In this document: one piece after another, positions 1-8,928 of the stretch | Position numbering within the stretch: position 1 is the first letter of the stretch | Layout: each line of letters starts with the position of its first letter | Assembly (NCBI RefSeq): GCF_003182485.1 | Contig: NZ_QGTX01000001.1 | Coordinates: 620,001-684,000, forward strand | Direction: 5' to 3' | Origin: Geodermatophilus normandii | GTDB lineage: Bacteria; Actinomycetota; Actinomycetes; Mycobacteriales; Geodermatophilaceae | Length of the DNA stretch: 64,000 nucleotides | Position numbers and translations under genes: made by a program | Notes under the pieces: generated by a model | Databases searched by the model: none | What the model was told of the DNA's origin: nothing | Seen by the model: only the letters and a program-made list of their open reading frames with translations

Positions 1-1
1 G

Positions 2-526
2 GCGGCCACCGGCGAGGAGCAGCCCGGCTCGGCCAGCTACGGCATCGGGCTGCTCTCGCGCTACCCGGTGGTGTCCTGGCGGGTGGTGCGGCTGCCGGCG
101 CTGCGCGGGCGGGTACCGGTGTGGTTCCGCGGCGCGCGGGCGCCGCAGCTGGTCGGCGACGAGCCGCGGGTCGCCGTCGCCGCGGTCCTCGACGGGCCGT
201 CCGGGCAGTTCACCGTGACCTGCACGCACCTGTCGTTCATCCCGGGCTGGAACTCCCTCCAGCTGCGCCGGCTGGTGCGGTCGCTGGCCGGCACGCGGGA
301 GCCGCTCGTGGTGCTCGGCGACCTCAACATGGAGCCGCGCCAGGCCGCCCGGGTCAGCGGGCTGCGGCCGCTGGCCGGGGGTCTCACCTTCACCGCCGAC
401 GCGCCCACCCGGCAGCTGGACCACGTCCTGGGCCGCGGCCCGGTGGCCGCCACGGGGCCGGGCGAGGTCGTGCGGCTCCCCCTGTCCGACCACCGGGCCC
501 TGGTCGCCTCGTGCGAGGTCGGGTGA
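2..526 (+). CDS. Endonuclease/exonuclease/phosphatase family protein, C-terminal part (5' end outside window)
   Basis: This is the C-terminal part of a metal-dependent phosphoesterase of the EEP superfamily (DNase I, exonuclease III, sphingomyelinase fold). The reading frame is open from base 2. It contains the fold landmarks YGIGLLSRYPV, THLSFIPGWNSLQ, VVLGDLNMEP and, at the end, LDHVLGRG followed by LSDHRALV. The GDLN asparagine/aspartate and the final SDH histidine are the usual metal and catalytic residues of the family. The substrate cannot be told from the fragment; many actinobacterial members of this type act on phospholipids or nucleic acids. The upstream half, and therefore any signal peptide, lies outside the window. 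Confidence 0.88.
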   Translation, partial: AATGEEQPGSASYGIGLLSRYPVVSWRVVRLPALRGRVPVWFRGARAPQLVGDEPRVAVAAVLDGPSGQFTVTCTHLSFIPGWNSLQLRRLVRSLAGTREPLVVLGDLNMEPRQAARVSGLRPLAGGLTFTADAPTRQLDHVLGRGPVAATGPGEVVRLPLSDHRALVASCEVG

Positions 527-538
527 CGCGGATGGCGT

Positions 539-560
539 CGTGACAGTGCCGGGTGTCACG
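539..560. promoter_or_regulatory. Short inverted repeat before the 100-aa membrane protein gene
   Basis: Seven-base perfect arms, CGTGACA and TGTCACG, are separated by eight bases and end nine bases before the ATG at 569. The size and place fit a dimeric repressor operator, but no specific family is recognised and no hexamer promoter is clear next to it. Inference only. Confidence 0.3.
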
Positions 561-568
561 ATTCCCCC

Positions 569-871
569 ATGGCCACCCGCGTCGGCACCCGCGCGTTCAC
601 CCTGGTCGCCTCGGCGGTCCGCCTGGTCGCCTCGCTCGTGGCGGTGGTGATCGTGCTGCACGCGGTGTTCACCTTCTTCGAGGCGAACCCGGCCAACGCG
701 CTCGTGTCGGCCGCCGCGGACGTGCGGCACGGCCTGGGCTGGTTCACCGTCGACCTGTTCCGGCCTTCCGACCCGCGCATCGGCGAGACGATCAACGCCG
801 CGATCGCCGCGCTCGTCTGGGTCGTCGTCGGCAACCTGGTCTCGAAGCTGGTCGCGCGGCTGGCGCCCTAG
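569..871 (+). CDS. Small membrane protein of unknown function (100 aa)
   Basis: I do not recognise the family. The 100-residue product has a hydrophobic N-terminal helix at about residues 10-36 ([23 protein letters not shown] in outline), a short loop, and a second hydrophobic segment at about 77-97 ending in LVARLAP, so two membrane passes are likely. The loop carries [13 protein letters not shown] and a GWFTVDLF stretch. The ATG at 569 is the only good start. The stop shares a CTAG tetramer with the stop of the convergent acyl-CoA ligase gene. Coding is supported by strong G/C third-position bias and by the tight fit between neighbours. Confidence 0.7.
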   Translation: MATRVGTRAFTLVASAVRLVASLVAVVIVLHAVFTFFEANPANALVSAAADVRHGLGWFTVDLFRPSDPRIGETINAAIAALVWVVVGNLVSKLVARLAP

Positions 872-2523
872 GCGTTGCGGACCGCCGCGGCCGCCTGCAG
901 GCCCAGCTCCTGCACCGACACCTCGCGCATCTCGACCTTGCGCACCTTGCCGGTCACGGTCATCGGGAACGCCTCCACGACCTTGACGTAGCGCGGGACC
1001 TTGTAGTGCGCGAGCCTGCCGGCGCAGAACTCGCGCAGCGCCTCCGGGGTGAGCGGCTCGGCGCCCTCCCGCAGCCGCACCCAGGCCATGAGCTCCTCGC
1101 CGTACCGCTCGTCGGGGACGCCGATCACCTGCGCGTCGAGGACGTCGGGGTGGGTGTAGAGGAACTCCTCCACCTCGCGCGGGTACACGTTCTCCCCGCC
1201 GCGGATGACCATGTCCTTGATGCGGCCGACGATGTTGAGGTAGCCGGCCTCGTCCATGACGGCGAGGTCGCCGGTGTGCATCCAGCGGGCGGCGTCGATG
1301 ACCTCGGCGGTCTTCTCCGGCTCGTCCCAGTACCCGAGCATCACCGAGTAGCCGCGGGTGCAGAACTCCCCCGGGGTGCCGCGCGGCACGGTGATGCCGG
1401 TCTCGGGGTGGACCACCTTGACCTCGAGGTGCGGGTGCACCCGCCCGACGGTGGCGGTGCGGCGGTCGAGGTCGTCGTCGGCGCCGGTCTGGGTCGAGAC
1501 CGGCGAGGTCTCGGTCATGCCGTAGCAGATGGTCACCTCGGTCATGCCCATCTCGGCGACCACCCGCTTCATCACCTCCACCGGGCACGGCGAGCCGGCC
1601 ATGATGCCGGTGCGCAGGCTGGAGAGGTCGTAGGAGCCGAAGTCGGGCAGCGCGAGCTCGGCGATGAACATCGTCGGGACGCCGTAGAGCGACGTGCAGC
1701 GCTCCTCCTGCACCGCCCGCAGCGTGGCCGCCGGGTCGAAGGCGGGCGCCGGGATGACCATCGTGGCGCCGTGCGAGGTGGCCCCGAGGTTGCCCATCCC
1801 CATGCCGAAGCAGTGGTAGTAGGGCACCGGGATGCAGATCCGGTCGGCCTCGGTGTAGCCGCAGCCCTCGCCCACGAAGAACCCGTTGTTGAGCAGGTTG
1901 TGGTGGCTGAGCGTGGCGCCCTTGGGGAAGCCGGTCGTGCCCGACGTGTACTGGATGTTGATCGGGTCGTCGGGCGAGAGCTCGGCGGCGCGGGTGGCGA
2001 GCAGGCCGCGGTCGGCGGCGCGGCCGGTGGCCAGCAGCTGCTCCCACTCGGGGTCGCCGAGGAAGAGCACCTCGCGCAGGTCGGGGCAGTCCCCGCGGAC
2101 CTCGGCCACCATGGCCCGGTAGTCGCTGGTCTTGAACTCCGGGGCGGCCACCAGCACGGAGATGCCGGCCTGGCGCAGCACGTAGGCGAGCTCGTGCGTG
2201 CGGTAGGCGGGGTTGATGTTCACCAGGACCGCGCCCAGCTTCGCCGTCCCGTACTGGACGAAGACCCACTCCGCGCAGTTGGGCGCCCAGATGCCGACCC
2301 GGTCGCCCTTCTGCACGCCGAGGGCGTCGAGGCCGAGGGCGCAGGCGCCGACGTCGGCGACCAGCTCCGGATAGGTCCAGCGGCGGCCCGAGGCGCACTC
2401 CACCAGCGCCTCGTGGTCGCCGACCCGCGCTGCCGTCCGGTCGAGGTCGGCCCCGATCGTGTCCCCCAGCAGGGGGACGGTGGACGTGCCGCTGCTGTAG
2501 GACGGCAGCGCGGGGGTGCTCAC
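868..2523 (-). CDS. AMP-binding fatty acyl-CoA ligase (FadD type)
   Basis: This is an ANL-superfamily adenylating enzyme of about 551 residues, the usual size for medium- or long-chain fatty acyl-CoA synthetases. It would activate a carboxylate with ATP and then load it on CoA in the cytosol. The AMP-binding P-loop [10 protein letters not shown] is at about residues 192-201. [10 protein letters not shown] follows later, then the hinge region [21 protein letters not shown] and the C-terminal lysine motif [10 protein letters not shown] chose the GTG at 2521-2523 because it overlaps the stop of the upstream 75-aa gene as GTGA, which indicates translational coupling. The long extension upstream in this frame is only a shadow of that gene. 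The acyl chain substrate cannot be read from sequence. Confidence 0.93.
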   Translation of the reverse strand: MSTPALPSYSSGTSTVPLLGDTIGADLDRTAARVGDHEALVECASGRRWTYPELVADVGACALGLDALGVQKGDRVGIWAPNCAEWVFVQYGTAKLGAVLVNINPAYRTHELAYVLRQAGISVLVAAPEFKTSDYRAMVAEVRGDCPDLREVLFLGDPEWEQLLATGRAADRGLLATRAAELSPDDPINIQYTSGTTGFPKGATLSHHNLLNNGFFVGEGCGYTEADRICIPVPYYHCFGMGMGNLGATSHGATMVIPAPAFDPAATLRAVQEERCTSLYGVPTMFIAELALPDFGSYDLSSLRTGIMAGSPCPVEVMKRVVAEMGMTEVTICYGMTETSPVSTQTGADDDLDRRTATVGRVHPHLEVKVVHPETGITVPRGTPGEFCTRGYSVMLGYWDEPEKTAEVIDAARWMHTGDLAVMDEAGYLNIVGRIKDMVIRGGENVYPREVEEFLYTHPDVLDAQVIGVPDERYGEELMAWVRLREGAEPLTPEALREFCAGRLAHYKVPRYVKVVEAFPMTVTGKVRKVEMREVSVQELGLQAAAAVRNA

Positions 2524-2747
2524 GGCCGCCGGTTCTCGGGCAGCTGGACGCCGGCCCGGTTGGGCTTGTCCGTGGGGTGGGCGTAGCGGATCCGGTCGAC
2601 CGGCAGCGGGAAGCTGTGGTCCTCGCCGAACGGGGACAGCCCGCCGGCCATCTCGCTGATCAGCTCGGTCACCGGCGGGCCGGCGTCCTCGGACTGGCCC
2701 CAGGTCGGCTCGACCAGGTGAGCGTGCTTCTCCTTGCGCTTGGCCAT
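2520..2747 (-). CDS. Conserved-looking 75-aa protein upstream of acyl-CoA ligase
   Basis: This is a small soluble protein that I do not recognise, starting [18 protein letters not shown] and ending in [14 protein letters not shown] clear ribosome site, GGAGG four bases before the ATG at 2745-2747, fixes the start. Its stop overlaps the GTG of the acyl-CoA ligase by four bases, so the two are almost certainly co-translated. The lysine-rich N-terminus followed by an acidic and proline-containing body has no visible catalytic motif. The tight coupling suggests it serves or regulates the ligase, but that is inference. Confidence 0.7.
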   Translation of the reverse strand: MAKRKEKHAHLVEPTWGQSEDAGPPVTELISEMAGGLSPFGEDHSFPLPVDRIRYAHPTDKPNRAGVQLPENRRP

Positions 2748-2844
2748 CTCGCCTCCGTGTACCGGGCGCACCGGGCGGTACGCGCGTCGTCGCCATTCTG
2801 GCGGCTGGCTGGTCCTACCCGCACCAGGCCCGCTCTCCCGTGTC

Positions 2845-3387
2845 TCAGCGAGCCGGACGCCGGGCGGAGCGGGCGCCGTAGAGGGTGGGCAGTCCCTCGG
2901 CGGTGAGCACCCACTGCCCGGTGCCCACCGGCGCGAGCCGCACCTCCCCGCCGTCGAGCCCCTGCACCTGGCGGGTGCGCCAGACCGAGGTGCTCACCAG
3001 GCGCAGCCGAACCGGCTCGTGCGTGGGGTCCCACTCGTCGTAGCCCTCGGGCTCGAAGGCGACGATCGCCGGCCCCGCGATGCGCAGCAGCCCGCGCTGC
3101 CACGGGACGGCGGCCAGCGCCCGCCGCCAGCGCAGCGCCCGGGCCAGCGCGCCGGCACCGGCGAGCGCCGCGACCACGCCGCCGACCACCAGGACGACGA
3201 CGACCATCCCGGCCAGCGGCACCGGGCGCCCGCGGTCCTCGGCGAGGCTGATGGCGACGGCGCCGAGCAGGACGGCCAGGACGACGGCGATGACGCCGCC
3301 GGCCAGCCAGCGCAGCGCACCGGCCCGGTAGCCCTCGAGCGCGGACCGGGTGTGCGGGTCGTCGGCGGCCGGCTGCACGCCGTCCAT
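2845..3387 (-). CDS. Two-helix membrane protein (180 aa), PH-like tail
   Basis: I do not recognise a named family. The 180-residue product has two strong transmembrane segments at about residues 26-48 and 58-80 (LAGMVVVVLVVGGVVAAL in outline). A C-terminal soluble part of about 95 residues reads as alternating strands (GLLRIAGPAIVAFEPEGY, VRLRLVSTSVWRTRQVQGL). That pattern, a short membrane hairpin followed by a beta-rich cytoplasmic domain, resembles bacterial PH-like membrane proteins, but this is only a guess from the strand pattern. It is transcribed away from the helicase-associated gene at 3459, and the 71 bases between them probably hold both promoters. Confidence 0.7.
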   Translation of the reverse strand: MDGVQPAADDPHTRSALEGYRAGALRWLAGGVIAVVLAVLLGAVAISLAEDRGRPVPLAGMVVVVLVVGGVVAALAGAGALARALRWRRALAAVPWQRGLLRIAGPAIVAFEPEGYDEWDPTHEPVRLRLVSTSVWRTRQVQGLDGGEVRLAPVGTGQWVLTAEGLPTLYGARSARRPAR

Positions 3388-3458
3388 GCTCGCAGGTGCG
3401 GGCCGGTCCCCCGGTGCGCGTGGGCGGCCCCGGGGGCCGCGGACGTAACGTGGTCCGG

Positions 3459-5718
3459 ATGCCTGCCGACCGTCCCGCCACGCTGGCCGCGTGGCTGCGC
3501 ACCCGCAGCGACGCCCAGCTGGCCGCGCTGCTGGCCGCGCGGCCCGACGTGGCCCGGCCCGCGCCCTCCGACGTCGTCGCGCTGGCCAGCCGGCTGGCGG
3601 TGCCGGTCTCGGTCGACCGGGCGCTCGACGACCTCGACGCGGCGACCCTGCAGGTGCTCGACGTCGTCCTGCTCGCCCCCACCGACGGCGTCCCCGCCGA
3701 GGACGTGCACGCCGCGCTGCCCGGGCTGCCCGCCGACGTCGTCGACGCCGCGGTCGAGCGGCTGACGGTGCGGGCGCTGCTGTGGGGCGAGGACGTCCTG
3801 CACGCCCCCGACCAGGTGCGCCGCGCCGTCCGCCACCCCGCGGGGCTCGGCCGCCGGGCCGCCGACCTGCGGGTGACCCTGCCCGCGGACCTGCCCGCGG
3901 CCGTGGGTGCCCTGGACCCGGCCGAGCGCGAGGTGCTCGAGCGGCTGGCCGGGGACCGCCCGGTGGGCCACCTGCCCGAGACCGGTGCCGGCCCGGCCAC
4001 CCCGGCCCGGCGGCTGCTGCAGGCCGGGCTCCTGGCCCGCATCGACGCGCTCAACGTCGAGCTCCCCCGCGAGATCGGCCTGCTGCTGCGCGGCGACGCC
4101 CCCTACGGCCCGCCCCGCCTGCGCCCCGAGGCGGCCGCGGTCGAGCGGGACCCCGCCGTCGTCGACCGGCAGGCGGCGGGCGCGGCGCTGGAGGTGGTCG
4201 GGCGGGTCGGCGAGCTGCTGGCGGTGCTCGAGGAGGAGCCGGCCGGGCTGCTGCGCAGCGGCGGGGTCGCCGTCCGGGACCGCAAGCGGCTGGCGAAGGG
4301 GCTGACGGTGTCCGAGGCCGACGCCGGCTGGCTGCTGGAGCTCGCCTTCGCCGCGGGCCTGCTCGACGTCGGCGGCCCGCACCGCGACGAGTGGCTGCCC
4401 ACCCGCGGCTACGACCTGTGGCGCGAGCAGACGCTGCCCGACCGGTGGGCGACGCTGGCCGCCGGCTGGCTGGAGAGCACGCGGCTGCCCTCGCTGGTCG
4501 GGTCGCGCGACGTGGCCGGCAAGGCGGTCAACGCCCTGTCCCCCGACCTCGTGCGGCACACCGCCCCGGCGATCCGCCGCTCGGCGCTGGCCGCGCTCGT
4601 CGACTCCCCGCGCGGGAGGGGACTGGCGCCCGACGACCTGGTCGCGCTGCTGCGCTGGCGCACCCCGCGGCGGGCCGACCGCCTCGCCCCGGTGCCGGAC
4701 ATGCTGACCGAGGCCGGGCGGATCGGCGTCCTCGTGGGCGGGGTGCTGTCCTCGGGCGGGCGCGGCCTGCTCACCCGCGGCGAGGAGGGCGCGGCCGACG
4801 GGATGCAGGGGCTGCTGCCCGAGCCGGTCGACCACGTGCTCGCCCAGCCCGACCTCACCCTCGTCGCGCCGGGGCCGCTGGTGGCCGGGCTGGCCGACAC
4901 CCTGGCCGTCGTCGCGGACGTCGAGTCCTCCGGCGGGGCGACGGTGTTCCGGGTGTCGGAGTCCTCGGTCCGCCGCGCGCTGGACGCCGGGTGGTCGGCC
5001 ACCGACCTGCACGACCTGTTCACCCGCGCCTCGCGGACGCCGGTCCCGCAGGCGCTGGACTACCTCGTCGACGACGTCGCGCGGCAGCACGGCCGGCTGC
5101 GGGTCGGCGCCGTCGAGTGCTACGTGCGCTCCGACGACCACGGCCTGCTCTCGCAGGTGCTCGGCGACCGGCGGACGGCCGCGGCGGAGCTGCGCCGGCT
5201 CGCGCCCGGCGTGCTGGTCAGCGGGCTCGGCGCCGACGAGGTGCTCACCGTGCTGCGGCAGGCCGGGTACGCGCCGGCCGGGGAGTCGCCGGGCGGCGCC
5301 GTGCTCACCCGCCCGCCGGCCCGGCCCGTGCGGCGGGCCGGCGCCCGGGCCGCCGCCGTCGGCCGCGGGACGCCCGCTGACGCCGGCCGAGGCCGAGGCG
5401 ACCGTCCGCGAGATCCGGGCCGGCGACGCCGCGCTGGCCGCCCGCCCGGCCGCGCCGGTGCGGCAGGTCCCGGGGGTCACCACCGCGGGCACGCTGGAGC
5501 TGCTGTCCCGCGCGATCCGCGAGGGCACCCCGGTGTGGCTGGGCTACGTCGACGCCCAGGGCTCGGGCAGCCAGCGCGTGGTGCAGCCGGTGTCACTGGC
5601 CGGTGGTTTCCTCCAGGGGTGGGACGAGCGCCGGCAGGAGAACCGCACCTTCGCGGTGCACCGGATCACCTCGGTGGCGCTGGCCGACGAGGAAGCACCG
5701 GCCGCCGGCAACGGTTGA
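3459..5718 (+). CDS. Helicase-associated C-terminal-domain protein upstream of XPB, reading frame broken near 5335
   Basis: This is a partner protein encoded next to the bacterial XPB helicase, like the Rv0862c-Rv0861c pair in M. tuberculosis. From the ATG at 3459 the frame runs through a helicase-associated domain of about 620 residues (AAWLRTRSDAQLAALLAARP at the start, LDYLVDDVARQHGRLRVG near the end). The last domain, with GTPVWLGYVDAQGSG, VQPVSLAGG and RTFAVHRITSV (a WYL-like fold), lies in the +1 frame and ends at 5718. Removing one G from the GGG at 5335-5337 restores a smooth protein across the junction (RPVRRPAPGPPPS, then LTPAEAEA). No alternative start makes sense of the last domain alone. 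Either the consensus is wrong or the gene is damaged. Confidence 0.82.
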
Positions 5719-5760
5719 CGTGACAGACGCCCACCCTCCGAGGAGAGGCCACCCATCCCC

Positions 5761-7446
5761 GTGAACGACGGACCCCTCATCGTCCAGTCGGACAAGACGC
5801 TGCTGCTCGAGGTCGACCACCCGGCGGCCCGCGAGTGCCGCGCGGCCATCGCCCCGTTCGCCGAGCTCGAGCGCTCGCCGGAGCACGTGCACACCTACCG
5901 GGTCACCCCGCTGGCGCTGTGGAACGCCCGCGCCGCGGGGCACGACGCCGAGCAAGTCGTGGACGCGCTGGTGCGCTACTCGCGCTACCCGGTGCCGCAC
6001 GCGCTGCTGGTCGACGTGGCCGACACCATGGACCGCTTCGGCCGGCTGACGCTGGTCAACAACCCGGTGCACGGGCTGACGCTGGCCACCACCGACCGCG
6101 CGGTGCTCGAGGAGGTCATCCGCTCCAAGCGGGTGGCGCCGATGCTCGGCGCGCGGATCGACCCCGACACCGTCGTCGTCCACCCCTCCGAGCGCGGGCG
6201 GCTCAAGCAGGCGCTGCTCAAGGTCGGCTGGCCGGCCGAGGACCTCGCCGGGTACGTCGACGGCCAGGCGCACCCGATCGAGCTCGACCAGGACGGCTGG
6301 CACCTGCGCGACTACCAGCAGGAGGCCGTCGAGGGCTTCTGGGCGGGTGGCTCGGGCGTCGTCGTCCTGCCGTGCGGCGCGGGCAAGACACTGGTCGGCG
6401 CCGCGGCGATGGCGCAGGCCAAGGCGACCACGCTGATCCTGGTGACCAACACCGTCTCGGGGCGGCAGTGGAAGCGCGAGCTGATCGCGCGCACGTCGCT
6501 GACCGAGGAGGAGATCGGCGAGTACTCCGGTGAGCGCAAGGAGATCCGCCCGGTCACCATCGCGACCTACCAGGTGATGACCACCCGCCGGAAGGGCGAG
6601 TACCGGCACCTGGACCTCTTCGACGCCCAGGACTGGGGCCTGATCGTCTACGACGAGGTGCACCTGCTGCCCGCCCCGATCTTCCGGCTCACCGCCGACC
6701 TGCAGTCCCGCCGCCGGTTGGGCCTGACGGCCACGCTCGTGCGCGAGGACGGTCGCGAGGACGACGTCTTCTCCCTCATCGGGCCCAAGCGCTACGACGC
6801 CCCGTGGAAGGACATCGAGTCCCAGGGCTACATCGCGCCGGCCGAGTGCATCGAGGTGCGGGTCGGCCTCGACGACGAGGAGCGGATGACCTACGCGGTC
6901 GCCGAGCCCGAGGAGCGGTACCGCATCGCGGCGACGGCGACGTCGAAGCTGCCGGTGATCCGCCGGGTGCTCGACCGGCACCCCGACGAGCAGAAGCTGG
7001 TGATCGGGGCCTACCTCGACCAGCTCGACGAGCTCGGCCGGGCGCTGGACGCGCCGGTCATCCAGGGGTCGACCACGAACAAGGAGCGCGAGCGGCTGTT
7101 CCAGGAGTTCCGCACCGGGGAGATCAAGACGCTGGTGGTCTCCAAGGTCGCGAACTTCTCCATCGACCTGCCCGAGGCCGCCGTCGCCGTCCAGGTGTCG
7201 GGGACGTTCGGGTCGCGGCAGGAGGAGGCGCAGCGGCTCGGCCGGGTGCTCCGCCCCAAGGCCGACGGCCGGCAGGCGCACTTCTACACGGTGGTCAGCC
7301 GCGACACCCTCGACGCCGAGTACGCCGCCCACCGGCAGCGCTTCCTCGCCGAGCAGGGCTACGCGTACACGATCGTCGACGCCGCCGACCTGGCCGGTCC
7401 GGGTGAGGTCAACGGCCCCGACTGGGTGGACGAGCCCGCCGACTGA
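5761..7446 (+). CDS. XPB/Ssl2-type DNA repair helicase
   Basis: This is a superfamily 2 ATP-dependent 3'-5' DNA helicase of 561 residues, homologous to eukaryotic XPB and to mycobacterial Rv0861c (Ercc3). An N-terminal damage-recognition-type domain covers about residues 1-175. Walker A LPCGAGKT is at 203-210, the DEVH box at 298-301, motif III LTAT at about 322, and a helicase C domain carries SKVANFSIDLPEA and the arginine-finger-like QEEAQRLGRVLRP. The GTG at 5761 is preceded by AGGAGAGG about 12 bases upstream. It probably works with the upstream helicase-associated protein, only 42 bases away. Its role in bacteria is poorly settled; repair or strand separation is inferred from the family. 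Confidence 0.95.
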   Translation: MNDGPLIVQSDKTLLLEVDHPAARECRAAIAPFAELERSPEHVHTYRVTPLALWNARAAGHDAEQVVDALVRYSRYPVPHALLVDVADTMDRFGRLTLVNNPVHGLTLATTDRAVLEEVIRSKRVAPMLGARIDPDTVVVHPSERGRLKQALLKVGWPAEDLAGYVDGQAHPIELDQDGWHLRDYQQEAVEGFWAGGSGVVVLPCGAGKTLVGAAAMAQAKATTLILVTNTVSGRQWKRELIARTSLTEEEIGEYSGERKEIRPVTIATYQVMTTRRKGEYRHLDLFDAQDWGLIVYDEVHLLPAPIFRLTADLQSRRRLGLTATLVREDGREDDVFSLIGPKRYDAPWKDIESQGYIAPAECIEVRVGLDDEERMTYAVAEPEERYRIAATATSKLPVIRRVLDRHPDEQKLVIGAYLDQLDELGRALDAPVIQGSTTNKERERLFQEFRTGEIKTLVVSKVANFSIDLPEAAVAVQVSGTFGSRQEEAQRLGRVLRPKADGRQAHFYTVVSRDTLDAEYAAHRQRFLAEQGYAYTIVDAADLAGPGEVNGPDWVDEPAD

Positions 7447-7452
7447 GCCCGC

Positions 7453-7484
7453 GGGGTCGGGGCGCTCCCGAGCGCCCCGACCCC
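7453..7484 (+). terminator. Rho-independent-type hairpin after the XPB gene
   Basis: A perfect 14-base-pair GC-rich stem (GGGGTCGGGGCGCT paired with AGCGCCCCGACCCC) with a four-base loop starts six bases after the helicase stop and is followed by TTACTC. It is a strong terminator by actinobacterial standards, where U-tracts are often poor. Confidence 0.8.
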
Positions 7485-7626
7485 TTACTCCTCCGTGAGC
7501 TCGTGCAGGACGTCGGCGGCGTCGCGGTCGCCCCTGCTGGGGGGCTCGCCTCCTGGGGCGGTGGCCGATCTCACCGGCCCGGGCCGGCCAGGTGTGCGAC
7601 CGTGGAAGCGGGTCCGCCACGGACTC

Positions 7627-7667
7627 CCGGACGAGCGGCGCCGTACCCGGACAGCGACAAGACGGCA
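7627..7667 (+). promoter_or_regulatory. Guanidine-III riboswitch (ykkC-III) upstream of gdx
   Basis: The sequence follows the class III guanidine riboswitch in order: CCGGACGAG, then GCGCCGTACCCGG, a short linker, then GACAAGACGGC. The CCGG arms (7627-7630 and 7647-7650) form the short helix. The loop bases GCCGT (7640-7644) can pair with ACGGC (7662-7666) to make the pseudoknot that closes the guanidinium pocket. As I recall the published Thermobifida fusca example, this copy agrees with it over nearly its whole length. It ends about 16 bases before the GTG of an exporter of guanidinium, the expected target. GGGAG of the likely ribosome site lies just downstream, so control of translation start is plausible. 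Confidence 0.9.
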
Positions 7668-7682
7668 GCCTCGGGAGTCGTC

Positions 7683-7997
7683 GTGTCCTGGTTCGTCCTC
7701 GTGCTGTCCGGTGTCCTCGAGGCCGTGTGGGCGACCGCCCTCGGCCGCACCGAGGGCTTCACCCGGCTCGTACCGACGGTCGTGTTCGTCCTCGGCCTCG
7801 TCGCCAGCATGCTGGGGCTCGCCTATGCGATGCGCAGCCTCCCCGTGGGGACGGCGTACGCGGTCTGGGTGGGCATCGGGGCGGCGCTGACCGCCGGCTA
7901 CGCGATGGCGTCGGGCGAGGAGCCGCTGTCGGTGCTGCGGGTGGTGCTGCTGCTGGGCATCGTCGCCTGCGTCGTCGGGCTGAAGCTCACGCACTGA
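7683..7997 (+). CDS. gdx: SMR-family guanidinium exporter (Gdx/SugE)
   Basis: This is a small multidrug resistance family protein of 104 residues with four predicted membrane helices. It acts as a dual-topology or antiparallel homodimer in the inner membrane and exchanges guanidinium for protons. The family's essential glutamate is at residue 13 (SGVLEAVWA). The signature GFTRLVPTV that follows separates Gdx/SugE from the EmrE-like drug exporters. The GTG at 7683 gives the usual SMR length; the longer in-frame extension would be soluble and overlaps the riboswitch. The guanidine-III riboswitch directly upstream independently supports the substrate call. Confidence 0.95.
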   Translation: MSWFVLVLSGVLEAVWATALGRTEGFTRLVPTVVFVLGLVASMLGLAYAMRSLPVGTAYAVWVGIGAALTAGYAMASGEEPLSVLRVVLLLGIVACVVGLKLTH

Positions 7998-8049
7998 CCC
8001 GTGCGCCGTCCTGCTCCTGAAGGTGGCGGAACCGGCTGGAGCCGGTCCA

Positions 8050-8841
8050 TCAGCGGGTCGGCGCCTGGTTCCCGGTGAGGAAGCCCGCGAGCACGGGCGC
8101 GAGGACCTCGTGGGCGGGGACGTGGCCCTGTCCGGGGACCTCGGCGTACCGGCCGTCGGGCACGGTCGCGGCGACCTCGCGGAGCGCCGCACGCCAGTCC
8201 GCGCCGCTGGCGCCCCCGCCGAGGACGAGGGTCGGGATGCTGATCGAGGCGAGCTGGTCCGTGGGGAGGGACAGGTCTCCGCAGAGCGCCTGGTCGTAGG
8301 GCAGCGTGTGGGCCAGCGCCTCCACGGCCGGCCACCACGGGGCGCCGTGCATCTGCTGCACGACCGGTTCGGGGATCCCGGACCCCACGAGATGGGCGGT
8401 GACGGCGCCCCGGCGGTCACCCTCCTCGAGCAGGTGCTCCACCCGCCGGCGCAGCACGGCCGCGTCGGCGTCACCCGTCCCGGATCGGAACGGCGGTTCG
8501 TAGACGGCCAGCCGGTCGATCGGGACGCCCGCCGCGGCAGCCGCCAGCGCCAGCCGCGCGCCGCTCGAGTGGCCGTACACGAGGGCCGTGCCGCCGGTGG
8601 ACCCGATGACCGCCGCGAGGTCGTCGATCTCCCGCTCCACCGCGTACGGAGCGGTGTCCCCGCTCGAGCCGCGCCCCCGGCGGTCGTAGGTGTGGACGGT
8701 GGCGGAGCCGGCGAGCAGCGGCACCAGCCCAGCGGGCGACCTGCGGTCGCAGAGGGCGCCGGTGACGAGCACCAGCGGGGGTCCCGAGCCCTCGTCGTCC
8801 ACGGCGATCGGGGTGCCGTCCGTTGACCTGACCGTCCGCAT
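8050..8841 (-). CDS. Alpha/beta-fold hydrolase
   Basis: This is a cytosolic alpha/beta hydrolase of about 263 residues. Near the N-terminus DGTPIAVDDEGSGPPLVLVTGAL gives the first strands and oxyanion loop, YDRRGRGSSG follows, then the nucleophile elbow GHSSG with the catalytic serine, and PGQGHVP near the end supplies the histidine. The substrate is not predictable. I start at the internal ATG giving MRTVRSTDGTP, because that is where the family homology begins; the 19 residues upstream are proline-rich and look non-coding. It converges on gdx with a 52-base gap that contains a small ACCGGCT/AGCCGGT hairpin. Confidence 0.88.
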   Translation of the reverse strand: MRTVRSTDGTPIAVDDEGSGPPLVLVTGALCDRRSPAGLVPLLAGSATVHTYDRRGRGSSGDTAPYAVEREIDDLAAVIGSTGGTALVYGHSSGARLALAAAAAGVPIDRLAVYEPPFRSGTGDADAAVLRRRVEHLLEEGDRRGAVTAHLVGSGIPEPVVQQMHGAPWWPAVEALAHTLPYDQALCGDLSLPTDQLASISIPTLVLGGGASGADWRAALREVAATVPDGRYAEVPGQGHVPAHEVLAPVLAGFLTGNQAPTR

Positions 8842-8928
8842 CCGCGCTCGAGGTGTCGTGGGCCCTCGGGGTGGACCGGCCGACGGTGATGGACTCATCG
8901 GTGCCGCAGGGTCCGGCCTGCGCCCCGC

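Noticed and set aside
2994..5528. 844-codon minus-strand frame opposite the helicase-associated gene
   Set aside because: Shadow of the plus-strand gene; the plus strand has the helicase-associated domain and neighbour logic.
7503..7682. Longer N-terminus for the Gdx protein in the same frame
   Set aside because: It would translate through the riboswitch and add a soluble arm absent from SMR proteins.
8030..8047. ACCGGCT/AGCCGGT hairpin between gdx and the hydrolase as a terminator
   Set aside because: Two-base loop and short stem; too weak to list as a feature.
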